DNA of 62,000 nucleotides. Source: Lingula anatina. Lineage: Eukaryota > Brachiopoda > Lingulata > Lingulida > Lingulidae. The DNA lies in NCBI RefSeq assembly GCF_001039355.2, contig NW_019773881.1:7420-69419 (forward strand), given 5' to 3'. The position numbers were made by a program, and so were the translations under genes. The notes under the pieces were generated by a model. That model was not told the DNA's origin. It was given only the letters and a program-made list of their open reading frames with translations, and did not search any database. Numbering within the stretch: position 1 is the stretch's first letter; the number at the start of each line of letters is the position of its first letter. Positions 1 to 11,930 of this stretch are shown piece by piece.

Positions 1-847
1 AAAAAACAGCATAAATTCTACAATAATGGCCCGATCATGCTGATTTTCGAACTTGACCTGCGTTTTATGAATATTAGTCAGCTCTGTAAATATAAAGCCA
101 AAAAGTAAAACTGTCTTCCACTTATGGTGTTAACGCTGAAAGTGCACGGCGACGGCGACAGCGACGGCGACATGATCGGCGACGGCGACGGCGACGACAG
201 ACGCAGGTGATGGCAATATGTACAGACACATCTGTGTCTGTACATAAAAAACTAGTATTAATGCAGTTAGCTTCGGAAATGTAATTCTTTTCTATTACTG
301 CTGTCTGTTTACAATTAAAAATTTTGTTTCTTAGGTTTGGGAGACTAAATTTTACACTGACCACAATTGCTTTTTACTTTTATTATTATTATAATTATTA
401 TTATTATAAATTCATTTTTTTTTTTTTTGGGGGGGGGGTCCTCAAATGTAATCACTGCATCAAAACCAATTACTTTAACAGTAATTTGGTCTCTCTAATA
501 CAGAGCACTGATAGACACCATGTGGGTTTTCTTTCTTTGCCAATGACCCCTGGGTTATGATGACTTAAACTGATTGAAAATACAGACATTACAATTGGTG
601 CTTTTTCTCAACCTCCCAAGAAGTAATCATTTTTTTTTTTTCTTTTACACTATCTTTTACCTATATCTATGCCTTGGAACTGTTGTCGATTTGGTTAAAA
701 TTTCATTTTTCATCAGCAAAATCTTATTTGCATGTACTTTTTAGTTGTGTGATAAGTGAGTAAAAGGACAAGTTTCACTGCATGCATGGCACAAATTCAA
801 ACTCAAGACATTCTCACCAACCTTGCCCTGAAAAACGCATTACTTAC
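1..847. other. intronic sequence of the BAK-like gene
   Basis: No exon with BH1/BH2 features was found on either strand. The stretch holds one copy of a dispersed repeat (137-251) with a GC-rich CGACGG tandem core, a T-then-G homopolymer run (414-438) and AT-rich filler. By position it should be an intron of the minus-strand gene. Confidence 0.5.
137..251 (+). repeat. dispersed repeat R1, copy 1, with CGACGG tandem core
   Basis: A GC-rich run of CGACGG-type units is followed by CGCAGGTGATGG and an imperfect palindrome (GTACAGACACA / TGTGTCTGTAC). The same order (GGCGAC-rich block, GCAGGTGATGG, then a GACACA..TGTGT block ending in CATAAAA) recurs at 21011-21094 and 30642-30712, so this is a dispersed element and not a simple repeat. 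Confidence 0.6.
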
Positions 848-3318
848 TTTCTGGCCACACCTGCAAATGCTTCATAAGCTGTGTCTGGAGTGATCCTGAG
901 CGCCTGTATCATGTCTCTGAACTCATGTTCATATTTCCTATTGATGTCGTCTCCTATAAGTGCTAGCCGCCTGCCTATCTGTGCATTGGCACTGAAAAAG
1001 ACCAAATGTAGTTTCAATTTAGTAAAAATAGACCTGATTACCTGTAAAGGTGTGCTTCAGTTTCCAGTGTGTCACATAGCTGTGGTTCACCACCTGTGTT
1101 ATGCACTTTCTGAAAGCCCTCCTCACCCCCACCCTTGCCCAAAAGCTCCTGGCATGACACCATAGAGTAAGTTGCTTCTACTCTTTGAGTATCCATTTAG
1201 ACTTGATTTGATAATAATTCTAGGTTGGATATTTTCTGTGTTTACTACAATCATTTGAACAACTTTCATGCTTTCTTCCATTTCATAATAGATACTTTTG
1301 TTTTTCAATTTAAAATTAAAAGCTTGAATTTCATTGGGCTTTTTGTAAGTGAAATTAACAAAAATGTTATAAATTGCTGTCTGCAATTATTACAGTTAGC
1401 CACTGGTCTGTGCCCACACCAGTTAAATTTTATTATGACCTGTAGATTTTTCAGAATGTGTGCATTTAGTGGTCTAATATGGTCATTCTTTTTTTTCCCT
1501 ACAGGTTCTCAAAGGAGCTTTGATTTTTTCTTCTTAAGTGTAACTGTTATATTCTGTTGATTCTATATACATTTGACAAAATAAAGGTCTTGTAATTACT
1601 AATATTAATGCAATAGGAAAATGTCTAGTTACATTGAATTATTTTATTGGACCACTGAATTCCAATTTGGACCAGTAGATTTTATAATTAGGAAAGTGGT
1701 GGTCTGAATGGCCAATAAGCCTGAAGGTTAACAGCACATACTAAAATTATAATACAAAATGATGCTGCAAAACACAAATTCAACCTGATCTGTGACCAAA
1801 GCATGTCTGTTTATGACAGAAACACATGTCAGTGAATCCAACGTCAATTAACTTTTGTTCCACCTGCAAGCCCCAGAAGTCTAATGCATAACACACATTT
1901 GCAATATAAACCAGGTATAACATCTTTAAGGCTGTATTCCCAGAGCTTTTAGATCGATCTATCCCCGCGGGGAGTCTCACTAGATTACTGTCAGATAATC
2001 CGGCTTAAATGTCCGTCCTGCCTACTACAAGCTGTAAGGGGGTAATTAACTTTCGTGTCCGCTCGGCTGACAGCTATTTAGCGTGAACCCCCAGGGAGTA
2101 AGGTTGATCTAAAGTAGATCGATCAAATCTCTGGAAATGGGGTCTATGATTACTAATACAGGGCTGCCAAGTCATATGCACACTAGACTAGTGACACATG
2201 CAAATTTCAGCTTTAACCGCTTACAGTACCTGAGCCATAGTGCATACTAAATACTTTAAATTTTTCCCACAATTCTGTCTCCTCCTCCACTTGCCAATTA
2301 GCAGAGTTATGAACAACAAGAAATAATCACAAAACTCCAAATGACCTAATGGTGTTACAGTAATTTGGAGTTTTGTGAATTTTTATTTCAATAACCAATA
2401 TTTTAGGTCTACTGATATCTATATTTACATCTAGAGTTCGATTATCAAGACATCAAAATGAATGTGCTACATTGCTGTTTATTTACCTCTATGGTGTATG
2501 TGGCTTATCAGATATGCCGTTTGTTTGTTCATCCGATGTATCTGTGTGAAGTGTCATGAACTTATGTTAGCTTGTGGTAAACGAATGTGACTCATACTAT
2601 TAGAAATGGTGTGTATATTCTGATTTTACCCCTGTACCCAGTAGTTTCATAGAAGTGCAAAATAACAGTAGGACAAAAGTGGGAGGGATAAGGCTTATCT
2701 CATCATGGTTATCAACAGTAGCATTTTTGTTCAACTGCTTGGAAGAAATTATTTTTCCCCAGATAAAGATACAAGTTACAACTGTAAAGTTGTTGCATGA
2801 AATGACAAAAAACTTTTGATGAAATTTGTAACATGGTGAATTCTTATCATAAAGCAAACACACACACACACGCACACACACACAGGCATAACAACAACAA
2901 CAACAACAACCTTGTTATAATCAAACATACAATACAATACAACAACAGTGCAATTTAAATACTGAAAGTAGTAGTTATCAAGTATTCCACAATTATTATT
3001 ATACTTCCATGGAAATTCTTCCTATGTCAGTCTTCATACATACCTGAGAGGAGCATCGTGAAAGTTTGTCAATTCAGGCACAAATGGTGTCTCTAAATCA
3101 CCCGGATTTTTCATTTGATCATCCTGAAGTCTCTGATAAATAAAATTTTTGAAAATCCCTTCAGTCTGTTCCTGCACATGATCCTCTGTGTCGGGAGTGA
3201 GCGGTTCTTCATTGTCAGTTCTAGGCACAAATTTTGGAGATGGTGGTGGCGGAAACCTTTTAAATGGTCCCCCCTCTCCACCGGGTCCAGAGCTTCCTCC
3301 TGCTGATGCCATCATCAA
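848..3318 (-). CDS. BAK1: BAK-like pro-apoptotic BCL-2 family protein (5' part)
   Basis: Two coding exons on the minus strand: 3318-3044 and 991-848, joined in frame (AG|T gives Ser). They give 139 residues before a GTAAGT donor; BH1, BH2 and the tail anchor must lie beyond the left end. Start: ATG at 3318, the first of three consecutive Met codons, with an in-frame TAA 6 nt upstream. Visible: a Gly/Pro-rich N terminus (1-32), an alpha-1-like stretch EDHVQEQTEGIFKNFIYQR (45-63) matching BAK, and a textbook BH3 motif IGRRLALIGDDINRKY (97-112) with the L-x4-D core. Family role: BAK permeabilises the mitochondrial outer membrane in apoptosis when BH3-only proteins engage it. The BH3 and alpha-1 resemble BAK more than BAX, but the missing C-terminal half limits certainty between BAK and a BAK/BOK-like paralogue. 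Confidence 0.85.
2327..2378. repeat. perfect 16-bp inverted repeat (hairpin)
   Basis: TCACAAAACTCCAAAT at 2327-2342 is matched by its exact reverse complement at 2363-2378 with a 20-nt loop. It lies in the intron of the BAK-like gene. Function unknown; it may be the remnant of a foldback element. Confidence 0.55.
2857..2911. repeat. (AC)n then (AAC)n microsatellite
   Basis: A CA-dinucleotide run with one CG interruption is followed within 10 nt by an AAC trinucleotide run, in the intron of the BAK-like gene. Confidence 0.85.
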
Positions 3319-4502
3319 GTATTAGTGTGAGATTATATTGGAATGTATGTTTCACTTGGACACAATTTCTATCATTTCTTCTCCATATATTTACTGGGCT
3401 TAGTTCCTTGTTTCGTTATTCAGCTTATGTACTTTTCCTGGTAATCTTAATATTTTTTCTGAAAGAAAACAGAAAACTGAAGTTGAAAAGGTTTATTAAA
3501 TCAGCAAAAGTTGGTTAACTTATGTTGGGTCTCTGTCTCTGTTGGGTCAATGCACCCCGCAGTCCAAAATCTAGGGGGATCAAGTTGATTGTATGTGGCC
3601 TAATCTAAGAGATGGGGGTACAGGCCCTTGTAGGCTAGGAGGAGCACTGGTACTTGTACCTGCTGATATGATGCTGAGCCGACAGAACCACAGGAGTCAG
3701 TTGAAGCTGTATGAGATGGGATGAGACTTAAACCATGTGTACCAGCGCTCAAAATCAGGGTCATTCACCCTTATTTACCAACTTATCAATTTAGTCGAGC
3801 CTGGCCAAGAAATTAATCATAATCGGTAATGAGTGACATTTCATATTTTAAATCCATGATTGTTTAAATTTCCCCCAAGTCAACCCTTATCTAACCATAC
3901 GTTTCAGGAAGGACTAATATTACTAATGGGATATAAATATCTGATTAAAAACATGTTTATGACACTTGCTCTACAAAGGAAAAACACTATAAATAACCAA
4001 CAAACTTTAAGAAATTAAATTGAAAATGTAAAACTTGTCTATATCAAAAGCTGAATATGGATAAATATAAAGCTTTATGGGACCACATTTTCTATGAACA
4101 CAACATATATATTATTACCCAAGTGTCTACTAGTACTTTCATGGAATAAAGCCATACATGTTTAATTGTCTTTAGTAACCAAAAAATACAATTTCTAGCA
4201 CCAAATGACACTCATTAAAGATCAATATTTATAAATTAAAGAACTTAAAGGGCCGGCCAAACAGAACAACTTTATCTTCAAATTCTGTACAAATGTGTAC
4301 AGTTTTAAATGACAAGAAATTTAAATCAAAGTTCTTATCATTTCAAACATGAAATTTTGTTATATTAACAACTGTATCATATTAACGTTATCTCTGATAA
4401 ACTGAATTGTAATGGACTGTTCTAGCCCAATCTGTAGAATTAATGACCACAAACAACCACAAATGTCCACCAGCATAAAGTGGTTGCAATGGAAAATCAG
4501 TT

Positions 4503-4542
<40 letters not shown>

Positions 4543-6796
4543 GTTTGACATAAGTAGGTATTTAAAGTTGGAAAACACTGTTCTAAATATATATGTCTAC
4601 TGAACGATAACAGAGAGGACAGTTGTGTCCAACAAGCATCCACAAACGTCTACCGGCATATAACAGTAGGAAGGCCAACAGTTTAACATCAAATAGGATA
4701 TCAGCTAAAAAATAAATATTATGCCTATGAAAGCTCACAGTAACATGACGATTAAAGAAATAAACAAGACAAAAGCTTTTAAAATTGGACCTATTTAAGC
4801 CTGTCTTACGTGTGGATATTCCTATAAAACAGAAGCATGCATGCTTCCCTGTTGGCAGAGCGAAGATCCAAAAACAACATTTTACATGTTCACAGATGAT
4901 TGCATTGTTGTAACAAAAATGTGAATTTAGCAAGTATTATTATAAAATACATACAAAACATACCTACCCGAGTATTTTGAAAACCATGAGGATTCAATAT
5001 CTGTTGGCTACTTCCAATTTGTTCTTGTGTACATTCAACGACACCTGTAGACACAACCACATTCTCACTGTTATTGATGAGTAGGCCTATATATTAGGAC
5101 TGTCACATTATAAGCTGTCTAACAACTTAAAATTCTTTCTTATGCCAAATATATACCCCAACCATTTTTGCTTGTGGCCGTTTGTGGACGTTAATGAAAC
5201 AGACCCATTCTAGCCATTCATTTACCTTGTAATTGCTGTTAACGCTACTGTAAGCGAACTAACCCATTCTGTGTAAATTTCTGTATCTCTTGAAATGAAT
5301 CCTACACCTTTTTTTCGTCAGACAAGTAATCTTAATCCAAAACAATACTTATAAAAAGTAATATCAATTACAATGTACGAAGCTGAACTAATGACGGACT
5401 AACTCTTTGAGATTGCGTAGACAAAAATAAATGTGTCACTGTCTTTGTACTTGAAAATAAACAGTGAATCAACCTGATCCTTTGTTTTGAACAAGGTAAG
5501 TACACTTATGACGTAAACTGACTGCGGCATCCGACACGCGGTTTTTGAATCGGTTCCAAATTTAGTTGTTTCACGCCATTTCAACCTGAATCAAAAGGGA
5601 AGTGTAGTTTTCATGTTGTTGCACCACCACGCTGCAAGATAAGCCCTTCAAAGGTCAACAGGTGACTCACCTGGTCACGCCTATGTTATCCACTGTGTCA
5701 TTTTATGACAAAATGTTTACTTTTCATTTCCCTGGTGCATATATACCACTGTTGACGTCTTGTTTGGGCAGGTCACGCTGTCTGCATTTGCCGGAAGTGC
5801 AACAATTATCTAACGAAATGCACGGTGGGATATATTTTGTTTAAAATGCATCAGATGAGATTGTAAGTGGTTGTGCACGTAAATGCACTAATCAATCCCT
5901 CTGCCTTGGCTTTCTTGTATTGTTTTCATATAGATAATCTTAGATGATCAGTTTTGACTTCTTAAATGACTAGAATACAGCTCGTGTTGTCAATCTAGGC
6001 TGATTGAATTATTACTTGAGAGTTTTTCAAGTATAGTCGTCTGCTCGATCGTTACTTGTAGGCCTACCATGAAAAACAGTAGGCCTACCATACAGTGTAC
6101 ATGTCAATTTGGCAATACTGGACCCCATAGATACGATATTGTTGAAATACACTCAACCCTACCCCAAAAAGTTTGGGAACGTGAATTTTTTTAATAATGA
6201 AAAACTATTTAATGTAGTGGGAAAATCTTCAGTGCATAAAAAAAAAAGAACGAATGATATGTGCATTATCCATCGATAGGCTATTTGGTTAAAATATTTA
6301 GGCCTACCTTTAACTCAAGTTATCTGATATGGCCACTTTATGATTATTCAAATTAACGATGTTTCCGGACCTTTTTGGTCGAGAATATATCAGTAGGCTA
6401 CATTACATATAGGCCCTACACATCCGAAGTATAACAGTGATTAAAAAACAGACTGGGCCTACACTGCTTGAAATGTAGAGTTGTTGCACCTGCTGCCATC
6501 TCTACATTTTGTACAGCTTGGCGATTGAATGAAAATGTATTTAAGTCTCCAGGATTTTTCTATATGCGGATCTAATGGCCACAATATGCCTTTAATGGTT
6601 TTGTGATGTTAATCATGTGTACATTGTTTGCAGCTGAATTATCGCAGGGAACTCAGTTACCGTGATTGTCTGCGCAGAATGTGTAGTCTCGCAGCTATTT
6701 TGTTTATAGGTGGTTGATTTTCTGTCTTAACACTATAGACTATAGACATTCCGCTTTTAAAGCCACAGAAATAAGTAGTCAACAAAATTTACTAAA
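3319..6796. other. intergenic region between the divergent BAK-like and DEG/ENaC genes
   Basis: No convincing coding gene. It contains a (GT)n run at 4505-4544 and four copies of the palindrome TAGGCCTA (5082, 6059, 6080, 6299). A possible untranslated minus-strand exon lies at about 5046-4966: an acceptor-like CTACAG, an open stretch, and a GTAGGT donor. It could be a 5' exon of the BAK-like gene, but I see no proof. Promoters of both flanking genes should lie here; no TATA box could be assigned. Confidence 0.4.
4505..4544. repeat. (GT)n microsatellite
   Basis: Near-pure GT dinucleotide run of about 40 nt with one GC interruption. Confidence 0.9.
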
Positions 6797-9700
6797 ATGA
6801 CCAAAAGCGCGAAAGAAATCGCAGAAGAATTTTCAGAAAACACTACGACCCATGGGTTGGGATTCATCAAACGCTCTCCATCTCTATACTGGAAAATTTT
6901 CTGGATTTTAGCTTTCCTAGGTTCTCTTGCTGGATTCATCGTTCAGTGCGTCGATATTTTGATCATTTTCTATCAATATCCCTATAACGTTGATATCCGA
7001 ATGGAATACGGAAAGGAAGTAACGTTTCCTGCGGTCACTATTTGTAACCTCAACCCGATACGTGTGTCCAAGGTAATAGACGCTCTGAACGACGAGATTT
7101 ACGCCAGTCGCATGGATCCCCTATTTTCAAGCAAGTGGCCTATCAGACTTATGCCAGCGGCCGTGAACGAACTGCATACCCAGAAAAGACCGCCGGCCGC
7201 TGCACCACCCAAATCGGCAGATTCTTCTCTAGGTCCTAAACCGTCCGTTGCTCCAAATAGTCCGTCTGGAAATGGTCCATCGCCCCTAGGTAATGCAGAT
7301 GGTATGAGTAACCAAGGTCCTGGGCCAGGAGCAACTGGATCCCCGTCGGGTTCGCAGCAAGTGCGTGACAAAAGAGGCGCCAACTCTTCCTCTAACTCGA
7401 ACTTTACCGACATAGAGAGTTTCTGGCAGCATAAAATAGAATCGGCACAGTTTTATGACGGACAAGCACCCAAAGTAAAAACTACCGAGATATTCCAACA
7501 GATTTACGCAAATATGTCTGATGATCTCAAAACGTTCCTTGGCCATAAAATGGACGAAATGTTGTACGAATGTTCCTTTAATGGAAAGGAGTGTTCACCC
7601 AGGCAAGTCATACAAAAGCAACGAGAGAAGGAAAGAAATAAAGAAAATTAGCTATTTAATGCAACCATTAAAAAGTTTAAATTCCCACAGGCATTTTCGC
7701 GCATTTATTTTCGTGTTCATATTTAATGCCTTTTTGTCTTATGTTTTATTAACTATCCATTACACTTTTTAAAAATTATTTTTGTTTGTAAATTTTTCCA
7801 GAAACTTCACCAGATTCTTCAACTACAAGTATGGTAGTTGCTATACATTCAATTCAGGTCTACCGAAACATCCTTTACAGACGTCATTTAGACCAGGACC
7901 GCTGTCTGGTGAGACATCAATTTTTTCATATACAGTATACATGTAGATACACTGTAATGTGCCTGTGTACGCCTGTATTATTACTTGTACCAGTCTACTT
8001 AGTTAGGTATTCCAAGTACAGATAATGAAAATTTACTGCTCTGATTCGTACTTTGCATGTAGTGGTTTTGATAATCAAACAGATATTTCCCAAACTTATA
8101 ATTTCTTCAAAAAAAGAGCTACAGATATTTTATTCCAATATGATTATCTCATATGTGCTTAATCTGGAACTATAGGCCTATCTTTAGCCGTGGATATCCA
8201 GCAGGACGAGTACGTTGGCGGGTTGACACACGAGGCAGGCCTGCGGGTACTGATCCACAGCCAGTCTGTCGTACCTTTCCCAGAAGACGAGGGGTTCACC
8301 GTCTCGCCAGGCTTCGCCACATCAGCTGGCATGCGTTTGGTTAGTTTTTTTTTTTTTTTTTTTTTTTTTTACCTATTAGGCCTATTCCTTTTATTGAAAA
8401 TTGAAATATAAAAAATATGTCAAATGATTATTTCGATTGTTTATTTTTTCCCCAGTGATTTATTAATCTTCCCATTCCTGTGATATTTTAAATTTGGATA
8501 TTATATTTTATTATATTTATTTTCTGTTATTACTTCATTTGTAATAGCGTAATAACGCGTTTCAAAAATCACTGTCTTTGTATCCTCAGCTGCACATACA
8601 ATGATATTCAGATGACGCGCTACTCATGTAACCACACTCATAAAGCGGACTTCAAAGAAAAATCTGCCAAAATTCTACTGATTGCACAGCTAATCAAACT
8701 GATTTGTCTCGGACTGATTTCAGGGATACAAACGTGAAAAGATGGGACAACAGTTCTTATTTGTTTGTTTTCTGTCACCAGTCCTTTTATACCAGTCCGT
8801 TTGCTGCGTTGCCTTGGACTTAGATTTAATGTATCCTCTGACATCTGGGGACCCTAAAATAGTAAACAAAATCTTACTGTGTTCAACACTTTTGTAACAG
8901 ACTACTGGCGCACCCTGTGGCCACAGAGTAGATTAAATGAGGCATAAGATGTGAAATTTGGAAAATAAAATATCATTCATTTTTCATAATGGTTTAGGTT
9001 AAAACTGAGAAAACCTAGCCCACAAATGTTTACGTTGTTCGTAATGTGTTTAATGGAACTACACGCTGGCCTTAGTTTATATGTCAATACATTATATTAC
9101 AGGTGAACATCACAAGGTTGGAGCACCCGTATAAAAGCAACTGTACACGAGGCCTGCGAACTCGATATAGCACCACTGATAAAATGCATCACAGATATTC
9201 TGTACAGGTTGACCATCGTGTGGCCGTTTCATTTAATCTAAAATGTTTAATTGGTCGACATTTTATAAGGCAAAATTTGGTAACTCCTTCACTTTTTTCT
9301 TTGAAAGAAGGCAATTAATTACCACCAGTATACAGTGCCGTCGACCGTGCAGACACTCTTATTTGATAGTCACGCGTGAAGTCAGAAATATGGGAAATAT
9401 TAAAGAAATATATGAAAAAGTACACGGACAATGGAATTTTCATCAAAGAAGACAAGAACGTAAATTTTTTTCTTTTGAAATTTATAAAACTTCAAACTAT
9501 AGTTACATTTTCAGTTTGTATCTATTTTAGGCATGCGTTAAATCTTTGACACAAGATAGAATCAGTGCTAAATGTAAATGTTCTTATGCCTCATTTCCAA
9601 TATTGGCAAACGACTCGGCCATATGTGATTCAGCCAACAACATGACAATAGGTAAATATTAGCATTGCATTAGTGATACAAGATTGCAATATATTACGGG

Positions 9701-11083
9701 CATAAAATATACGGGCATAAAATATGAATGCATATATATTTTTTCATGTGAAAAAGAATTTTGGATTAAAGAGATGACAGTTAATTTTAAAAGTCTTCCG
9801 TTGAATTATTGGGAAATAATTTTTTTAATAAAGGTGGGCTGATTCGTTTATGTTTTGCAGCACAATGCGTCAGTGATGCTTATCGAGAAATGGAATCCTT
9901 GGATACATCCCTGCTATGTCGCCAGTTGTGCCTGTAAGTATGAGGGGCAGCTGGAAATTAAACCACATATAAAGTGGTAAACTATTTGAGTACACCCACC
10001 TAATATATGTAGTAATATTTCATTGTAATACATGTTATGGATGAAAGATTCTACCCTTTCTTCCAGAGACAGAAACTACGAGCTGACAATATCATCGTCC
10101 TCGTGGCCGTCAAACCAATATCTGGTAATTAAGCTGCGCCAAGAGCGTCAGACCACATGAATGAATGTTAATGGTGAACGTGGGTGCATTTTACATGAGT
10201 GAGCTGTAATATACTAATTTTACACAAATTTAAAGTGTATTGACGTTTCAGTCTTTCATATTTTATTAAAACAGGATACAATGCAAACAGACATATTTCT
10301 TTACTTTCAAAAACAGACAGTGTATTCTTGCTGCTACCATTTCAGAGAGATCAGATGACGACAATCTATGCAGAGAGGGGCACTGACATGGCCAGTATGG
10401 ACTCTTCCTATGTGCAGTACGTAGTTTGATGGTCACAATTTAATTTTCCATTTAATTGCTAGTTAAAAACTGGATATATTCATTTCACTTCTTTAACTAG
10501 GTTAATACTCTACCAAAAGGTAAAAAGTTTTAAAAGTCAGTTTAACACAATGTATAGACAATTTACCACTTTATGTTTGATATTCTTGTGAAAAAAAATC
10601 TCCTGAGGATAAGTGTATGAATTTTTAAGGAAAAACTTGTTGCGCTTGGACGTTTTCTTCCAACAACTCAACTATGAAAACGTGGAGGAAATCGAAGCTC
10701 AGGGAGTAAGTAACACAAAATAACTACGTGAAATATCGTTTCTGTATATTCATTTGTAAATCATTATACTCGTAAGTCATATGAAAAAGGTTCTTACTGA
10801 AAACATTTTAGAATGTATTTCTATATAAATAAGATGAATGAAAAGTAAAAGTATTCTGCTATTTATGCATTTTCATGCCCAGGCGTCCTATTTGGTGAGC
10901 AGTATCGGTGGCCTTGCAGGGTTTTACATTGGAGTTTCCGTGTGCACGGTGTGCGAGTTTGTTCAGTTGATTTGCACTCTCGTCGCAGTGCCGTCCGCAG
11001 AACCAAGACATCTGTCACACAGAGCAGACTACCAAACCAGAACGCAAGCGTCGCGCGACCATCCCCATCTCTGTCATTGTTAA
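6797..11083 (+). CDS. DEG/ENaC family sodium channel subunit (ten exons, 593 aa)
   Basis: Exons 6797-7602, 7802-7908, 8176-8339, 9103-9207, 9531-9651, 9861-9933, 10067-10124, 10346-10416, 10630-10705 and 10883-11083; phases agree throughout. Amiloride-type, voltage-insensitive cation channel subunit of the plasma membrane; family members form trimers. Visible: gating His-Gly (19-20) before TM1 (about 33-58); [13 protein letters not shown] after TM1; a Pro/Gly/Ser-rich insert (131-200) in the finger region; then [44 protein letters not shown], the Cys-rich thumb ([19 protein letters not shown]), SSSSWPS, and TM2 with [12 protein letters not shown], whose GVS matches the G-x-S selectivity filter. 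Start: first ATG, followed at once by the N-terminal domain. Intron 1 uses a GC donor. The ligand (peptide, proton or mechanical) cannot be told; a peptide-gated or ASIC-like channel is possible. The C-terminal tail may be cut short by a frame change. Confidence 0.9.
7603..7801 (+). other. GC-AG intron in the DEG/ENaC gene
   Basis: The only junction that joins CSPR to [13 protein letters not shown] in frame uses AG|GCAAGT at 7601-7608 and acceptor TTTTTCCAG ending at 7801. GCAAGT is the usual context of the rare GC donor class. No GT donor nearby keeps the frame. Confidence 0.75.
8345..8370. repeat. poly(T) tract after the exon 3 donor
   Basis: A run of about 26 T directly follows the GTTAGT donor of exon 3 of the DEG/ENaC gene. 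Confidence 0.9.
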
Positions 11084-11930
11084 TGCACGTACCGAAAATG
11101 GCCACCAGTCCCGAACATTCCTGGCAAGTTTCTGGTTTAGAAATGCAATCAAAAGAACACTACCCACACCAATATTATTACCAACTACCCAGTTCGTTTG
11201 CTAATCCAGCAAGACGAAACAACAATGTGAACGTCACAGAATATGGAGATTATAACTGAAGAGACCACGACTGTCAAGAACCCATATGACTTATCCCGCC
11301 TACATCAGCAAATATTTCCACAAATCTATTTTCACGCACTATTTGTACAATGTATTTGGTGAAAAGGCGAGCACTGTTGTTTAATGCTATCTGGTAACAT
11401 TTCTACAGCATTTTACACGATTAACGATTTGATTTGCAGGTACAGAGACCTTACAAAAGCGCTGTTGCAAATGTTGCAAAACAACTGGGGTAAAAACCTT
11501 TTTTATTTCATTGAAAAAGCTTACAGCTGATATCATGAAAATATCGTTGTCTTATCAAAGGTGAAACTTAAAATTAACAATATATACAACGTTGGGATTT
11601 AGATAAAAAGACGATGCTTATGTGTATGTCTAACTGGATGCATATATCTCTAAAGTAAATATATTTGTAACATACATGCTGTATATACCCATGCCTAAAT
11701 TACATCTTTATTGACCTTGTCTCTTGCAACAACGGGAAGTATGAAATCGGTTGAAAAGAAGCTCACTGCTATTAAGTTTAAGCACTGTAGGAGAGGGTAC
11801 ATTGTTCCTTATTTGCTATTTGAGAATAACATGCAAACTTTCAGTCTAATTTTGGTCTTTTAGTTTTCACGAGTAGAAGTCTTATTGTAAGGACGTGTTT
11901 CTACATGAAATACAAATACGCCAGTCAACG
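11084..11930. other. 3' flanks of the convergent DEG/ENaC and nAChR genes
   Basis: Holds the 3' UTR of the channel gene (plus) and of the nicotinic receptor gene (minus). The frame +1 to the channel's stays open past its stop to 11259 (see findings). No AATAAA was found on the plus strand. No independent gene seen. Confidence 0.5.
11707..11712 (-). promoter_or_regulatory. candidate polyadenylation signal AATAAA of the nAChR gene
   Basis: TTTATT on the plus strand reads AATAAA on the minus strand, about 220 nt past the stop codon of the nicotinic receptor gene. Confidence 0.45.

Noticed and set aside
4583-4933. 116-residue Cys-rich minus-strand open frame
   Set aside because: Composition follows AT-rich spacer and there is no signal peptide, regular Cys spacing or linked exon.
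4430-5290. Resemblance between CCACAAAC-type stretches near 4450, 4640 and 5180
   Set aside because: Short and diverged, in mixed orientation; I could not define ends or a consensus.
6640-6796. TATA box search upstream of the channel gene
   Set aside because: TATAGA-like strings occur, but the AT-rich context makes any assignment arbitrary.
8181-8187. Alternative acceptor TCTTTAG for channel exon 3
   Set aside because: Acceptor TATAG at 8171-8175 keeps the family motif [13 protein letters not shown]; the later site would delete part of it.
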